Shown here: one piece after another, positions 26,502 to 34,275 of the stretch
How positions within the stretch are numbered: the stretch's first letter is position 1
Layout of the letters: each line of letters opens with the position of its first letter
Assembly: GCF_000802385.1 (NCBI RefSeq)
Contig: NZ_JTDN01000002.1
Location: 434,001 to 498,000, forward strand
Direction of reading: 5' to 3'
DNA length: 64,000 nt
Source of the DNA: Croceibacterium mercuriale
GTDB taxonomy: Bacteria > Pseudomonadota > Alphaproteobacteria > Sphingomonadales > Sphingomonadaceae
The notes under the pieces: generated by a model
Told to the model about the DNA's origin: nothing
Seen by the model: the letters and a program-made list of their open reading frames with translations, nothing else
Database searches by the model: none
Translations under genes and position numbers: made by a program

Positions 26502-28883
26502 ATGACCATTTTCAGCCGCCGCCATGCGCTCGGCCTGCTGGCCGGCGCGTCGGCCATTGGCCTGGCGCCCGCCGCCTTCGCGCAAGCGACCGAGCGCCCG
26601 CTCTACCGCGATCCCGCCGCGCCGGTCGACCTGCGCGTGCGTGATCTGCTCGGGCGCATGACGCTGGAGGAAAAGGTCGGCCAGATCATCGCGCTGTGGG
26701 CCACCAAGTCCGACATCATGCGCGATGGCGGGGTCGAGTTCGATCCTCGCAAGGCGAGCCGCGCCTATCCCGCCGGCTTCGGCCAGGTCACCCGCCCGTC
26801 CGACCTGCGCGGCGCGCCCGCGGTGGCCGAGGTCGCCGGCGGCACGGGCGCGCGCTGGCGCGGGGCGGAAGCGACGGTCACCTTCGTCAACGCGGTGCAG
26901 CGCTGGGCGGCGGAGGAGACCCGGCTGGGCATCCCCGTGCTGTTCCACGAGGAGTCGCTGCACGGCTACATGGCGCCGGATGCCACCATGTTCCCGCAGG
27001 CGATCGCGCTGGCGGGTGCGTTCGACCGCGAGCTGATGCGCCGGGTGCAGCGCCAGACCGGGCTGGAGGTGCGCGCGCATGGCGCCCACCTGACCCTGTC
27101 GCCCGTGGTCGACATCGCCCGGGACCCGCGCTGGGGCCGGATCGAGGAAACCTTCGGCGAGGATCCGTATCTGTGCGGCGAGATGGGCGTTGCCAGCGTG
27201 ATCGGCCTGCAGGGCGAAAGCGGGACGCTGGCGCCCGGCCATGTCTTCGCCACGCTGAAGCACATGACGGGGCATGGGCAGCCGCAGGCCGGCAACAATA
27301 TCGGCCCCGCCCCGCTGGCCGAGCGGGAGCTGCGCGAGTTCTTCTTCCCGCCGTTCCGCGCCGTGGTGGAACGGACCGGCCTGGCCGCGGTGATGCCGTC
27401 CTACAACGAGCTGGACGGGGTGCCGAGCCATGCCAACCGCTGGCTGCTGGGCGATGTGCTGCGCGGCGAGTGGGGCTTCGACGGCGCCATCGTCAGCGAT
27501 TATGGCGGCGTGACGGAGCTTGCCAGCATCCACCATGTCGCTGCCGACAGGGAAGGCGCCGCGCGGGCGGCGCTGGCCGCCGGGGTCGATTCCGAGCTGC
27601 CCGATGGCGAGGCGTTCCGCACGCTGGTGCAGCAGGTGCGCGACGGGCGCGTGGCGGAGGCGGCGGTGGACCAGGCATGCGCCCGCATGCTGCGGCTGAA
27701 GTTCCGCGCCGGCATGTTCGAGAATCCCTATGCCGATCTGGCGGAAGCGCAGCGGATCACCGGCAACGAGGCGGCGCGCGCGCTGGCGCTGGAGGCGGCG
27801 CGCAAGTCGCTCTGCCTGCTGACCAATGACGGCACGCTGCCGCTGGACCCGTCGCGGGCCGGCACGATCGCGCTGATCGGCCCCAATGCGCAGATCGCCC
27901 GGCTCGGCGGCTATTCCGGTGCGCCGCGGCAGGCGGTGTCGCTGGCCGATGCGCTGCGCGCCCGCCTGCCGGCCGAACGGCTGATCGTGGCGCAAGGCGT
28001 ACGCATCACGCAGACGGAGGACCGGTCGGAATCAGACGTGCTGCTGGCCGACCCGGCGGAGAACCGCCGCCTGATCACCGAGGCGGTGGCCGCGGCGCAG
28101 GGCGCCGACCTGATCGTGCTGGCGATCGGCGATACCGAGCAGACCAGCCGCGAAGGCTTTGCGAAGAACCATTTGGGGGACCGCACCGACATCGACATCG
28201 TCGGCGAGCAGAACGAGCTGTTCGATGCGCTGCACGCGCTGGGCAAGCCGGTGGTGGTGTGCGCCATCAATGGCCGTCCGCCCAGCTGGCCGGCCATTGC
28301 CGCGCGCGCCAGTGCGCTGCTGGAATGCTGGTATCCGGGGCAGGAGGGCGGCACCGCCATCGCCGATGCATTGTTCGGCGACGTGAATCCCGGGGCCAAG
28401 CTGCCGGTCACGGTGGCACGCAACGAAGGCCAGCTGCCCCTGTTCTACAACAGCAAGCCTTCGGTCGGGCGCGGCTACCTGTTCGATACCACCGCGCCGC
28501 TGTTCCCGTTCGGCCATGGGCTCAGCTACACCACCTTCGCCCTGTCGCCCCCGCGCCTGTCGGCCCAGGCGATCGGTCTGGCCGGCAGCGTCGAAGTCGA
28601 GGTGGATGTGCGCAACACCGGCGCCCGCGCGGGCGACGAGGTGGTGCAGCTCTACGTGCATGACCAGGTCGCCAGCGTGACCCGCCCGGTCAAGGAGCTG
28701 AAGGGGTTCGAACGGGTGACGCTGGCCCCGGGCGAGCGGCGCACCGTGCGCTTCACGCTGGACCGGCGCAGCTTCGCCATGTGGGACATCGACATGCGCG
28801 AGGTGGTGGAGCCGGGCCGGTTCGACATCATGACCGGGCCGGACTCGGTCAACCTGCAGACCGCCGTGCTGGAGATCGGCTGA
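26502..28883 (+). CDS. Glycoside hydrolase family 3 beta-xylosidase/glucosidase, copy 2 (Tat-exported)
   Basis: 793 residues. The N-terminus FSRRHALGLLAGASAIGL...AFAQ has a twin-arginine pair before the hydrophobic run, so export folded through Tat is likely. Barrel start LLGRMTLEEKVGQI; nucleophile D333 in GAIVSDYGGVTEL; LKHMTGHGQPQAGNN for substrate binding; second domain LLTNDGTLPLDP; a C-terminal fibronectin-III-like end (VEVDVRNTGARAGDEVVQLYV). This is the BglX/xylosidase layout and differs from copy 1, so the two GH3 enzymes probably have different jobs. Xylosidase is favoured because the gene is controlled from operator F and precedes GH43. The longer open frame upstream is an artefact crossing the operator. 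Confidence 0.88.
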   Translation: MTIFSRRHALGLLAGASAIGLAPAAFAQATERPLYRDPAAPVDLRVRDLLGRMTLEEKVGQIIALWATKSDIMRDGGVEFDPRKASRAYPAGFGQVTRPSDLRGAPAVAEVAGGTGARWRGAEATVTFVNAVQRWAAEETRLGIPVLFHEESLHGYMAPDATMFPQAIALAGAFDRELMRRVQRQTGLEVRAHGAHLTLSPVVDIARDPRWGRIEETFGEDPYLCGEMGVASVIGLQGESGTLAPGHVFATLKHMTGHGQPQAGNNIGPAPLAERELREFFFPPFRAVVERTGLAAVMPSYNELDGVPSHANRWLLGDVLRGEWGFDGAIVSDYGGVTELASIHHVAADREGAARAALAAGVDSELPDGEAFRTLVQQVRDGRVAEAAVDQACARMLRLKFRAGMFENPYADLAEAQRITGNEAARALALEAARKSLCLLTNDGTLPLDPSRAGTIALIGPNAQIARLGGYSGAPRQAVSLADALRARLPAERLIVAQGVRITQTEDRSESDVLLADPAENRRLITEAVAAAQGADLIVLAIGDTEQTSREGFAKNHLGDRTDIDIVGEQNELFDALHALGKPVVVCAINGRPPSWPAIAARASALLECWYPGQEGGTAIADALFGDVNPGAKLPVTVARNEGQLPLFYNSKPSVGRGYLFDTTAPLFPFGHGLSYTTFALSPPRLSAQAIGLAGSVEVEVDVRNTGARAGDEVVQLYVHDQVASVTRPVKELKGFERVTLAPGERRTVRFTLDRRSFAMWDIDMREVVEPGRFDIMTGPDSVNLQTAVLEIG

Positions 28884-28907
28884 CCCTTGTGCGCCCGGCA
28901 GCGCGCG

Positions 28908-28921
28908 TAATAACGATACCG
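28908..28921. promoter_or_regulatory. LacI-type operator G before the GH43 gene (weaker match)
   Basis: TAATAACGATACCG; CG at 28914-28915. Matches the consensus in the TA-CG-TA core but is less symmetric. It lies 24 bases after the GH3 stop and 27 before the GH43 start. Confidence 0.4.
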
Positions 28922-28947
28922 AAAACATGTTCTGGAGAGGACCACCA

Positions 28948-30030
28948 ATGAAACTGCTTCGTGCCGCCATCCTGGCATCGACCATCCTGTGCGCCGCCGC
29001 GTGCACCTCCGCCCCCGAGAAGGCCGAGGGTGAGGCACGCTCGCCCGATGGCCGGGTCTATGCCTCGCAACCGCTGGTGAGCGAGATCTACACCGCCGAC
29101 CCGTCCGCGCATGTCTTCAACGGCCGGCTGTATGTCTACAACAGCCACGACATCGACGGCCCCACCCCGGAAGACGATCTGGGCGCGCATTTCGAAATGC
29201 GCGACTACCGCGTGCTGTCGATGGACCGCGTCGGCGCGCCGGTCACGGTGCACCCGGTCGCGCTGGACGTGTCCCAGGTGCCATGGGCCAGCCGGCAGAT
29301 GTGGGCGCCGGATGCGGCGTTCAAGAACGGCACCTATTACCTCTATTTCCCGGCCAAGGATAAGCAGGGCGTGTTCCGCATGGGCGTCGCCACATCCAGC
29401 AGCCCGACCGGTCCGTTCACCCCCGACCCGCAGCCGATCCCCGGCAGCTTCTCCATCGACCCGGCCGTGTTCACGGACGAGGACGGCGCGTCCTACATGT
29501 ATTTCGGCGGCATCTGGGGCGGGCAGCTGCAGCGCTGGACCACCGGCAATTACCAGGCGAACGGATCGAAGACCGATCTGGGTCGGCCCGACCAGCCGGC
29601 GCTGATGCCCAAGATCGCGCGCATGGATGCCGGCATGAAGACCTTCGCGGAGGCACCGCGTGACGTGCAGATCCTGGACGAGGCGGGCAAGCCGATCCTG
29701 GGCGGCGACACCGATCGCCGCTTCTTCGAAGCGGCGTGGATGCACCGGTACAATGGCAAGTACTATCTCAGCTACTCGACCGGCGACACGCATTACCTGG
29801 TCTACGCCACGGGCGATTCTCCTTACGGCCCGTTCACCTATCGCGGCCGTATCCTGGAGCCGGTGGACGGCTGGACCACGCACCATTCCATCGTCGAGCA
29901 TGATGGCAAGTGGTGGCTGTTCTACGCCGACACCCAGCTGTCCGGCGAGACGCGCCTGCGCAACGTGAAGGTGACGGAGCTGTTCTACAATCCGGACGGC
30001 ACGATCCGCACGCTCAGCCCGTTCAAGTAG
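28948..30030 (+). CDS. Glycoside hydrolase family 43 lipoprotein (arabinofuranosidase/xylosidase)
   Basis: 360-residue five-bladed beta-propeller glycosidase acting on xylan side chains or xylo-oligosaccharides. The N-terminus ends in CAAACTSAP, a plausible lipobox, so it is likely anchored to a periplasmic membrane face. The inverting catalytic set is visible: base D51 (YTADPSAHVF), pKa modulator D171 (FSIDPAVFTDEDG), acid E261 (FFEAAWMHRYNGKYYLSYS). WAPDAAFKNGTYYLYFPAKD is the usual second blade. It follows the GH3 gene with a 64-base gap containing operator G, so it can be expressed alone or with GH3. The distinction between arabinofuranosidase and xylosidase cannot be made from motifs. 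Confidence 0.87.
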   Translation: MKLLRAAILASTILCAAACTSAPEKAEGEARSPDGRVYASQPLVSEIYTADPSAHVFNGRLYVYNSHDIDGPTPEDDLGAHFEMRDYRVLSMDRVGAPVTVHPVALDVSQVPWASRQMWAPDAAFKNGTYYLYFPAKDKQGVFRMGVATSSSPTGPFTPDPQPIPGSFSIDPAVFTDEDGASYMYFGGIWGGQLQRWTTGNYQANGSKTDLGRPDQPALMPKIARMDAGMKTFAEAPRDVQILDEAGKPILGGDTDRRFFEAAWMHRYNGKYYLSYSTGDTHYLVYATGDSPYGPFTYRGRILEPVDGWTTHHSIVEHDGKWWLFYADTQLSGETRLRNVKVTELFYNPDGTIRTLSPFK

Positions 30031-30122
30031 GGCGCGGCGCGTCGACGAAGGCGACGAGGTTGGTGGTGCCGCCGATGTAGGTTGCACCTCCAACCCCGCA
30101 CCATCGGTTGGGCAATGACTGC

Positions 30123-30140
30123 TTTGGGTGGAATGCGGAC
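30123..30140 (+). repeat. Short repeat, left end of small-gene cassette 1
   Basis: TTTGGGTGGAATGCGGAC. The same element (GGGTGGATTGCGGAC) recurs at 30542-30560, and its GCGGAC part appears inverted at 30474-30492 and 30847-30865. Together these flank two small genes. Confidence 0.6.
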
Positions 30141-30185
30141 ATGCGACGGCGCTCTACCTGGGTGCAAGCCTGCCTATGTGTGTCG

Positions 30186-30449
30186 CTAAGGGCGACGTCG
30201 GACGCCGAAGAAACCGGCGAGGATCGCCAGGCCCGTGAAGAAAAGGCCAATTGCAATCTGCAAGGCGATGTCCAGCCAGAACCAAAATGGCTCGGTAGTC
30301 CTCACAGACATACCGCCCCTTTTATGGTGCACGATGCCGTCTTCAAGTTCTGCGCTCACTCCATAAAACATAGCAATTGCGATGAGCGCTGCCACGACCA
30401 TCAACGCGAGAGTTCCTAGACGGGCTTGAACTTTGTGCCTGTTCGACAT
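30186..30449 (-). CDS. Small two-helix membrane protein, unknown function
   Basis: 87 residues starting MSNRHKVQARLG. Two clear membrane segments: LALMVVAALIAIAMFYGV (about residues 14-31) and a second, FWFWLDIALQIAIGLFFTGL, from about residue 55, ending in a basic tail GVRRRP. No recognised domain. The N-terminus has positive charges, so both ends are probably cytoplasmic. It lies alone between two inverted short repeats (30123-30140 and 30474-30492), in visibly less GC-rich DNA than its neighbours, which hints at acquisition. The frame could extend nine codons further upstream, but the ATG at 30449 gives a sensible protein. Function not guessed. Confidence 0.6.
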   Translation of the reverse strand: MSNRHKVQARLGTLALMVVAALIAIAMFYGVSAELEDGIVHHKRGGMSVRTTEPFWFWLDIALQIAIGLFFTGLAILAGFFGVRRRP

Positions 30450-30473
30450 GGAGCTACAATGCCGCCGCGCGCT

Positions 30474-30492
30474 CATGTCCGCAATGGGGCGA
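30474..30492 (-). repeat. Short repeat, right end of small-gene cassette 1
   Basis: CATGTCCGCAATGGGGCGA. It differs from the copy at 30847-30865 by one base and contains the inverse complement of the GCGGACATG in the left-end repeat. Confidence 0.6.
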
Positions 30493-30541
30493 GAGCGGTC
30501 AGGCTGCTTTCACGAGCGTCAAACTGCAAGGCGGGCGACTG

Positions 30542-30560
30542 AAATGGGTGGATTGCGGAC
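30542..30560 (+). repeat. Short repeat, left end of small-gene cassette 2
   Basis: AAATGGGTGGATTGCGGAC, matching the left element at 30123-30140 in GGGTGGAxTGCGGAC. Confidence 0.6.
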
Positions 30561-30564
30561 GCAA

Positions 30565-30813
30565 CTACTCTTCCAAGTATCGGACCTTCGCGCCACCCGG
30601 CACTGCAGATCCGATACGAGCAGCAAGGCTTTCGCCCTTCGCGTTTAGTTGCGCGATGATGCCTACCGCCCTGGCAATTTCCTCGTTCCAAGAAAGCAGC
30701 TCCGCTAAGAGATCAGGTGGAAGGCTCACGGGCATTTCGCTCCCGTGTAGTTCATCCTCGTTCCTCAACGGGCAATCACCAGCGGCATCGCAGCCCAACA
30801 CCAGATATTTCAT
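30565..30813 (-). CDS. Small hypothetical protein in a repeat-bracketed cassette
   Basis: 82 residues starting MKYLVLGCDAAGDCPL. Mainly helical: LPPDLLAELLSWNEEIARAVG and a second amphipathic stretch IIAQLNAKGESLAARIG. No membrane segment and no recognised domain. The coding bias is weaker than in neighbours. The gene fills the space between the short repeats at 30542-30560 and 30847-30865, the same arrangement as the small membrane-protein gene next to it, and both are on the minus strand. The start is chosen at 30813 because upstream codons are not protein-like. It could be non-coding, but the sequence composition favours a real small protein. Confidence 0.5.
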   Translation of the reverse strand: MKYLVLGCDAAGDCPLRNEDELHGSEMPVSLPPDLLAELLSWNEEIARAVGIIAQLNAKGESLAARIGSAVPGGAKVRYLEE

Positions 30814-30846
30814 AACCTGATAATAGGCGAGGCAACACCATCTGAC

Positions 30847-30865
30847 CATGTCCGCTATGGGGCGA
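30847..30865 (-). repeat. Short repeat, right end of small-gene cassette 2
   Basis: CATGTCCGCTATGGGGCGA, one mismatch from 30474-30492. It lies 10 bases from the aldo/keto reductase stop. Confidence 0.6.
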
Positions 30866-30874
30866 AACCTGCCT

Positions 30875-31954
30875 CTAACCGCCAAGCGGCACCCCCCCCG
30901 CCTGCGGGACGGCGGTGATGCGCGATGACACCTCCCACAGGTTGATCCCGCCTTCCGCCGTCGCCGCCTCGATCGCGCTGAGTTCCTCCTCCGCGAAGTC
31001 GAGCCGCTTGACCGCATCCAGGCTGTTGTCGAGCTGTTCCACATTGCGGGCGCCGATCAATGCGCTGGTCACGCGGCTGTCGCGCAGGACCCAGGCGATG
31101 GCCATCTGCGCCAGGCTCTGCCCGCGCGCGGCGGCGATGTCGGCCAGCGTGCGGATGCGGGCCATGTTTTCGTCCGTCAGGAAGCCTTCCTTCAGCGAAC
31201 GCCCCTTGGTGACACGCGCGCCTTCCGGCACGCCGGTCAGGTACTTGTCGGTCAGCATGCCCTGCGCCAGCGGGGAAAAGGCGATGCAGCCGGTGCCCAG
31301 ATCCGCCAGCGTGTCGAGCAGCCCGCCCTCGATCCAGCGGTTCAGCAGCGAGTAGCTGGGCTGATGGATCAGCAGCGGAACCTTGTGCTCCGCCAGGATC
31401 GCCGCCGCGGCGCGGGTCAGTTCCGGACTGTAGGAGGAAATGCCGACATACAGCGCCTTGCCCTGGGCATGCAGGTGCGCCAGCGCGCCCATCGTCTCTT
31501 CCAGCGGGGTGCTCTCGTCCACCCGGTGGGAGTAGAAGATGTCGACATAATCCAGGCCCATGCGCTTGAGGCTCTGGTCGCAGCTGGCGATCACATATTT
31601 GCGGCTGCCGGACGGGCCGCCATACGGGCCGGGCCACATGTCCCAGCCCGCCTTGCTGGAGATGACCAGCTCGTCCCGATGCGCGGCGAAATCGGCGGCC
31701 ATGATGCGGCCGAAATTCTCCTCCGCCGAACCGAACGGCGGGCCGTAATTGTTGGCCAGGTCGAAATGCGTCACCCCGCGGTCAAAGGCGCGCCGCAGGA
31801 TGGCGCGGCCGGTCTCGAACACGTCCGTCCCGCCAAAATTCTGCCACAGGCCCAGCGAGATCGCCGGCAGGTCCAGCCCGCTGCGGCCGCAGCGGTGATA
31901 GGGCATCTGCCCGTCGTAACGGGCGGGATCTGGCTGGTAGGGAATGTTGGCCAT
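30875..31954 (-). CDS. Aldo/keto reductase, YghZ (glyceraldehyde-phosphate reductase) subfamily
   Basis: 359-residue NAD(P)H-dependent oxidoreductase with a TIM-barrel fold. Family features: YHRCGRSGLDLPAISLGLW at the N-terminus, THFDLANNYGPP with the catalytic tyrosine, SSKAGWDMWPGPYG with the lysine, and the terminal cofactor-binding region IAWVLRDSRVTSALIGARN. This set, including GPYGGPSGSRKYV, is typical of the YghZ/Kv-beta-like subgroup, which reduces short aldehydes. It is divergent from the GH67 gene with operator H in the gap, so it is probably induced by xylan. A role in handling an aldehyde sugar or a toxic aldehyde from pentose catabolism is inferred. It starts at MANIPYQP (31954). 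Confidence 0.85.
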   Translation of the reverse strand: MANIPYQPDPARYDGQMPYHRCGRSGLDLPAISLGLWQNFGGTDVFETGRAILRRAFDRGVTHFDLANNYGPPFGSAEENFGRIMAADFAAHRDELVISSKAGWDMWPGPYGGPSGSRKYVIASCDQSLKRMGLDYVDIFYSHRVDESTPLEETMGALAHLHAQGKALYVGISSYSPELTRAAAAILAEHKVPLLIHQPSYSLLNRWIEGGLLDTLADLGTGCIAFSPLAQGMLTDKYLTGVPEGARVTKGRSLKEGFLTDENMARIRTLADIAAARGQSLAQMAIAWVLRDSRVTSALIGARNVEQLDNSLDAVKRLDFAEEELSAIEAATAEGGINLWEVSSRITAVPQAGGVPLGG

Positions 31955-32048
31955 GGCAGTTCGGTCCGCTTCCTGAGGTCTGGGGTCAGCTATCAGACCC
32001 CGCAATCGCACGCCGGTTCCACCCGGGCTTTGCTATCCGGCCCGGAAG

Positions 32049-32062
32049 TGTTAGCGGTAACA
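32049..32062. promoter_or_regulatory. LacI-type operator H between the aldo/keto reductase and GH67
   Basis: TGTTAGCGGTAACA, the most symmetric site apart from the centre (CG at 32055-32056). It lies 95 bases from the reductase start and 39 from the GH67 start. Confidence 0.7.
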
Positions 32063-32100
32063 ACAATGCCCCGGCAAGTGGGCCTGATGGAGACAAGAGG

Positions 32101-34233
32101 ATGCTCACCGCGCTGAGGCACTGGCTGCTGGCCCTTGCCGCGATCCTGCTGCTGCCAACCCCCGCGCTGGCGGAGGATGGCTACGATCTGTGGCTCCGCT
32201 ACCGTCCGCTGGCGGCAGGGGGCGCAACGGCCCTGCCCACCGGCGTGGAGCGGCGCGGGGACACACCGACCCTGCGCGCGGCGGAGGCCGAGCTGACCCG
32301 CGCCTTTGCCGCCATGGCCGGCGGGACGCCGGCGCGCGGCGCGCGCGTGGTGCTGGCCGGCGCCGCCGATCCGGAGGTGGCGCGCCTGAACCTGCCGCTC
32401 GCCGATCTCGGCAGCGAAGGCTATCTGATCCGGCAGGTGCGGCTGGGCAATGCGCCCGCGATCCTGATCACCGGCAACAGCGATATCGGCGTGCTGCATG
32501 GCGCCTTCGCCCTGCTGCGGCACGTGAACACGGGCCAGGCGCTGGCCGGCATCGAGCTCGCCTCCGCCCCGCGCATCGGCCTGCGCCTCCTCAACCACTG
32601 GGACAATCTCGATGGTTCGGTGGAGCGCGGCTATGCCGGGGAGAGCATCTGGGACTGGTGGACGCTGCCCGAATATACCGGCCCGCGCTACACCGACTAC
32701 GCCCGCGCCAACGCCGCATTGGGCATCAACGGCACCGTGCTGAACAATGTGAATGCCAAGGCCGACAGCCTGACCGCACCCTATCTGGAAAAGGCGGCGG
32801 CGCTGGCGGCGGTGTTCCGCCCCTACGGCATCAAGGTCTACCTCTCCGCCCGCTTCTCCGCACCGGTCGAACTCGGCGGCCTGCCCACGGCGGACCCGCT
32901 GGATCCGGCCGTGCAGGCGTGGTGGGATGCCAAGGCAACGGAGGTGTACCGCGCGATCCCCGATTTCGGCGGCTTCCTGGTCAAGGCCAACAGCGAAGGC
33001 CAGCCCGGCCCGCGCGATTACGGCCGCACCCATGCCGACGGCGCCAACATGCTGGCCCGCGCCGTGGCGCCGCATGGCGGCATCGTGATGTGGCGCGCCT
33101 TCGTCTATGCCGACACCGACCCGGATGACCGCGCCAAGCAGGCCTATACCGAGTTCAAGCCGCTGGACGGCCAGTTCGCCGACAATGTGCTGGTGCAGGT
33201 GAAGAACGGCGCGATCGACTTCCAGCCGCGCGAGCCGTTCCACCCGCTGTTCGGCGCCATGCCCGGCACCCCGCTGATGCTGGAGCTGCAGATCACCAAG
33301 GAATATCTCGGCTACAACACGCACCTGGCCTATCTCGGCACCATGTTCGAGGAGGTGCTGGACGCCGACACGATGCTGCCGGCCGCAGGTGCCTCGGTGG
33401 CGCGGGTGGTCGACGGATCGCTGGACGGGCATCGCCTCAGCGGCATCGCCGGGGTCGCCAATATCGGCGCGGACCGCAACTGGTCCGGCTCCACCTTCGA
33501 CCAGGCGAACTGGTACGCCTTCGGGCGGCTGGCGTGGGATCACACCCTGTCGGCAGAGGCGATCGCGGCCGAGTGGGCAGCGCAGACCTTCCGGCCCGAT
33601 CCGGCGCTGACCGGGCCAGTGGCGGCCATGATGATGGGTTCGCGGCAGGCGGTGGTGGATTACATGACGCCGCTAGGCCTGGCGCACCTGATGGGCACCG
33701 GCCACCATCACGGCCCCGCACCGTGGATCGCCGACCTGGCGCGGCCCGAATGGAACCCCGCCTATTACCATCGGGCAGACCGGCAGGGCATCGGCTTCGA
33801 CCGGACCGCCAGCGGCAGCAATGCGGTGGCGCAATATGCCCCGCCGCTGGCCGCCCGCTTCGCCGACCCGGCCACCACGCCGGAGGCGGACCTGCTGTGG
33901 TTCCATCACCTGCCATGGGATCATCGGATGCAGTCCGGCCGCACGCTGTGGGCGGAGCTGGTGCACGACTATGATCGTGGCATCGGCAGCGTGGTGCAGA
34001 TGCGCCGGCAATGGGATACGCTCGCGCCGCTGGTGGATGCGGAGCGGCACGCCGAAACCGCCGCCTTCCTGGCGATCCAGCAGCGCGACGCGCAATGGTG
34101 GCGCGATGCCAGCATCGCCTACTGGCGATCGCTGAACGGCCTGCCGCTGCCCGATGGCGCGGCGGCCCCGGCGCATGATCTGGACTGGTACAAGGCGCTC
34201 AGCTTCCCCTACGCGCCCGGCCATCCAGACTGA
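32101..34233 (+). CDS. aguA: Alpha-glucuronidase, glycoside hydrolase family 67
   Basis: 710 residues; removes (4-O-methyl)glucuronic acid from the non-reducing end of xylo-oligosaccharides. Signal peptide to about ALAEDG (residue 24), so probably periplasmic. The three catalytic carboxylates are in place: E299 in NSEGQPGP, D373 in IDFQPREPFHP, and E401 in QITKEYLGY, with the same 28-residue D-to-E spacing I recall for the Cellvibrio enzyme. LRLLNHWDNLDGSVERGYAG is the conserved entry region. The length is standard. GH67 is essentially diagnostic for glucuronoxylan use, and this is the strongest substrate evidence in the locus. Operator H lies just upstream. Confidence 0.94.
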   Translation: MLTALRHWLLALAAILLLPTPALAEDGYDLWLRYRPLAAGGATALPTGVERRGDTPTLRAAEAELTRAFAAMAGGTPARGARVVLAGAADPEVARLNLPLADLGSEGYLIRQVRLGNAPAILITGNSDIGVLHGAFALLRHVNTGQALAGIELASAPRIGLRLLNHWDNLDGSVERGYAGESIWDWWTLPEYTGPRYTDYARANAALGINGTVLNNVNAKADSLTAPYLEKAAALAAVFRPYGIKVYLSARFSAPVELGGLPTADPLDPAVQAWWDAKATEVYRAIPDFGGFLVKANSEGQPGPRDYGRTHADGANMLARAVAPHGGIVMWRAFVYADTDPDDRAKQAYTEFKPLDGQFADNVLVQVKNGAIDFQPREPFHPLFGAMPGTPLMLELQITKEYLGYNTHLAYLGTMFEEVLDADTMLPAAGASVARVVDGSLDGHRLSGIAGVANIGADRNWSGSTFDQANWYAFGRLAWDHTLSAEAIAAEWAAQTFRPDPALTGPVAAMMMGSRQAVVDYMTPLGLAHLMGTGHHHGPAPWIADLARPEWNPAYYHRADRQGIGFDRTASGSNAVAQYAPPLAARFADPATTPEADLLWFHHLPWDHRMQSGRTLWAELVHDYDRGIGSVVQMRRQWDTLAPLVDAERHAETAAFLAIQQRDAQWWRDASIAYWRSLNGLPLPDGAAAPAHDLDWYKALSFPYAPGHPD

Positions 34234-34250
34234 GGCGAAGGAACTGCAAA

Positions 34251-34273
34251 CCTCCTGTCTCATTGGCAGGAGG
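34251..34273 (+). promoter_or_regulatory. Hairpin that buries the ribosome binding site of the exonuclease gene
   Basis: CCTCCTG (34251-34257) pairs perfectly with CAGGAGG (34267-34273) around a 9-base loop. The right arm contains the AGGAGGTGA anti-16S complement directly before the ATG at 34276, so folding would block translation. It could also act as a weak terminator of the GH67 transcript, but there is no T-run. Confidence 0.45.
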
Positions 34274-34275
34274 TG

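Noticed and set aside
30031-30870. Insertion sequence
   Set aside because: The short repeats suggest mobility, but there is no transposase, no long terminal repeat and no visible target duplication; kept as repeats with two small genes.
30875-31954. Xylose reductase for a fungal-type route
   Set aside because: Motifs fit the YghZ subgroup rather than xylose reductases, and no xylitol dehydrogenase or xylulokinase is present.
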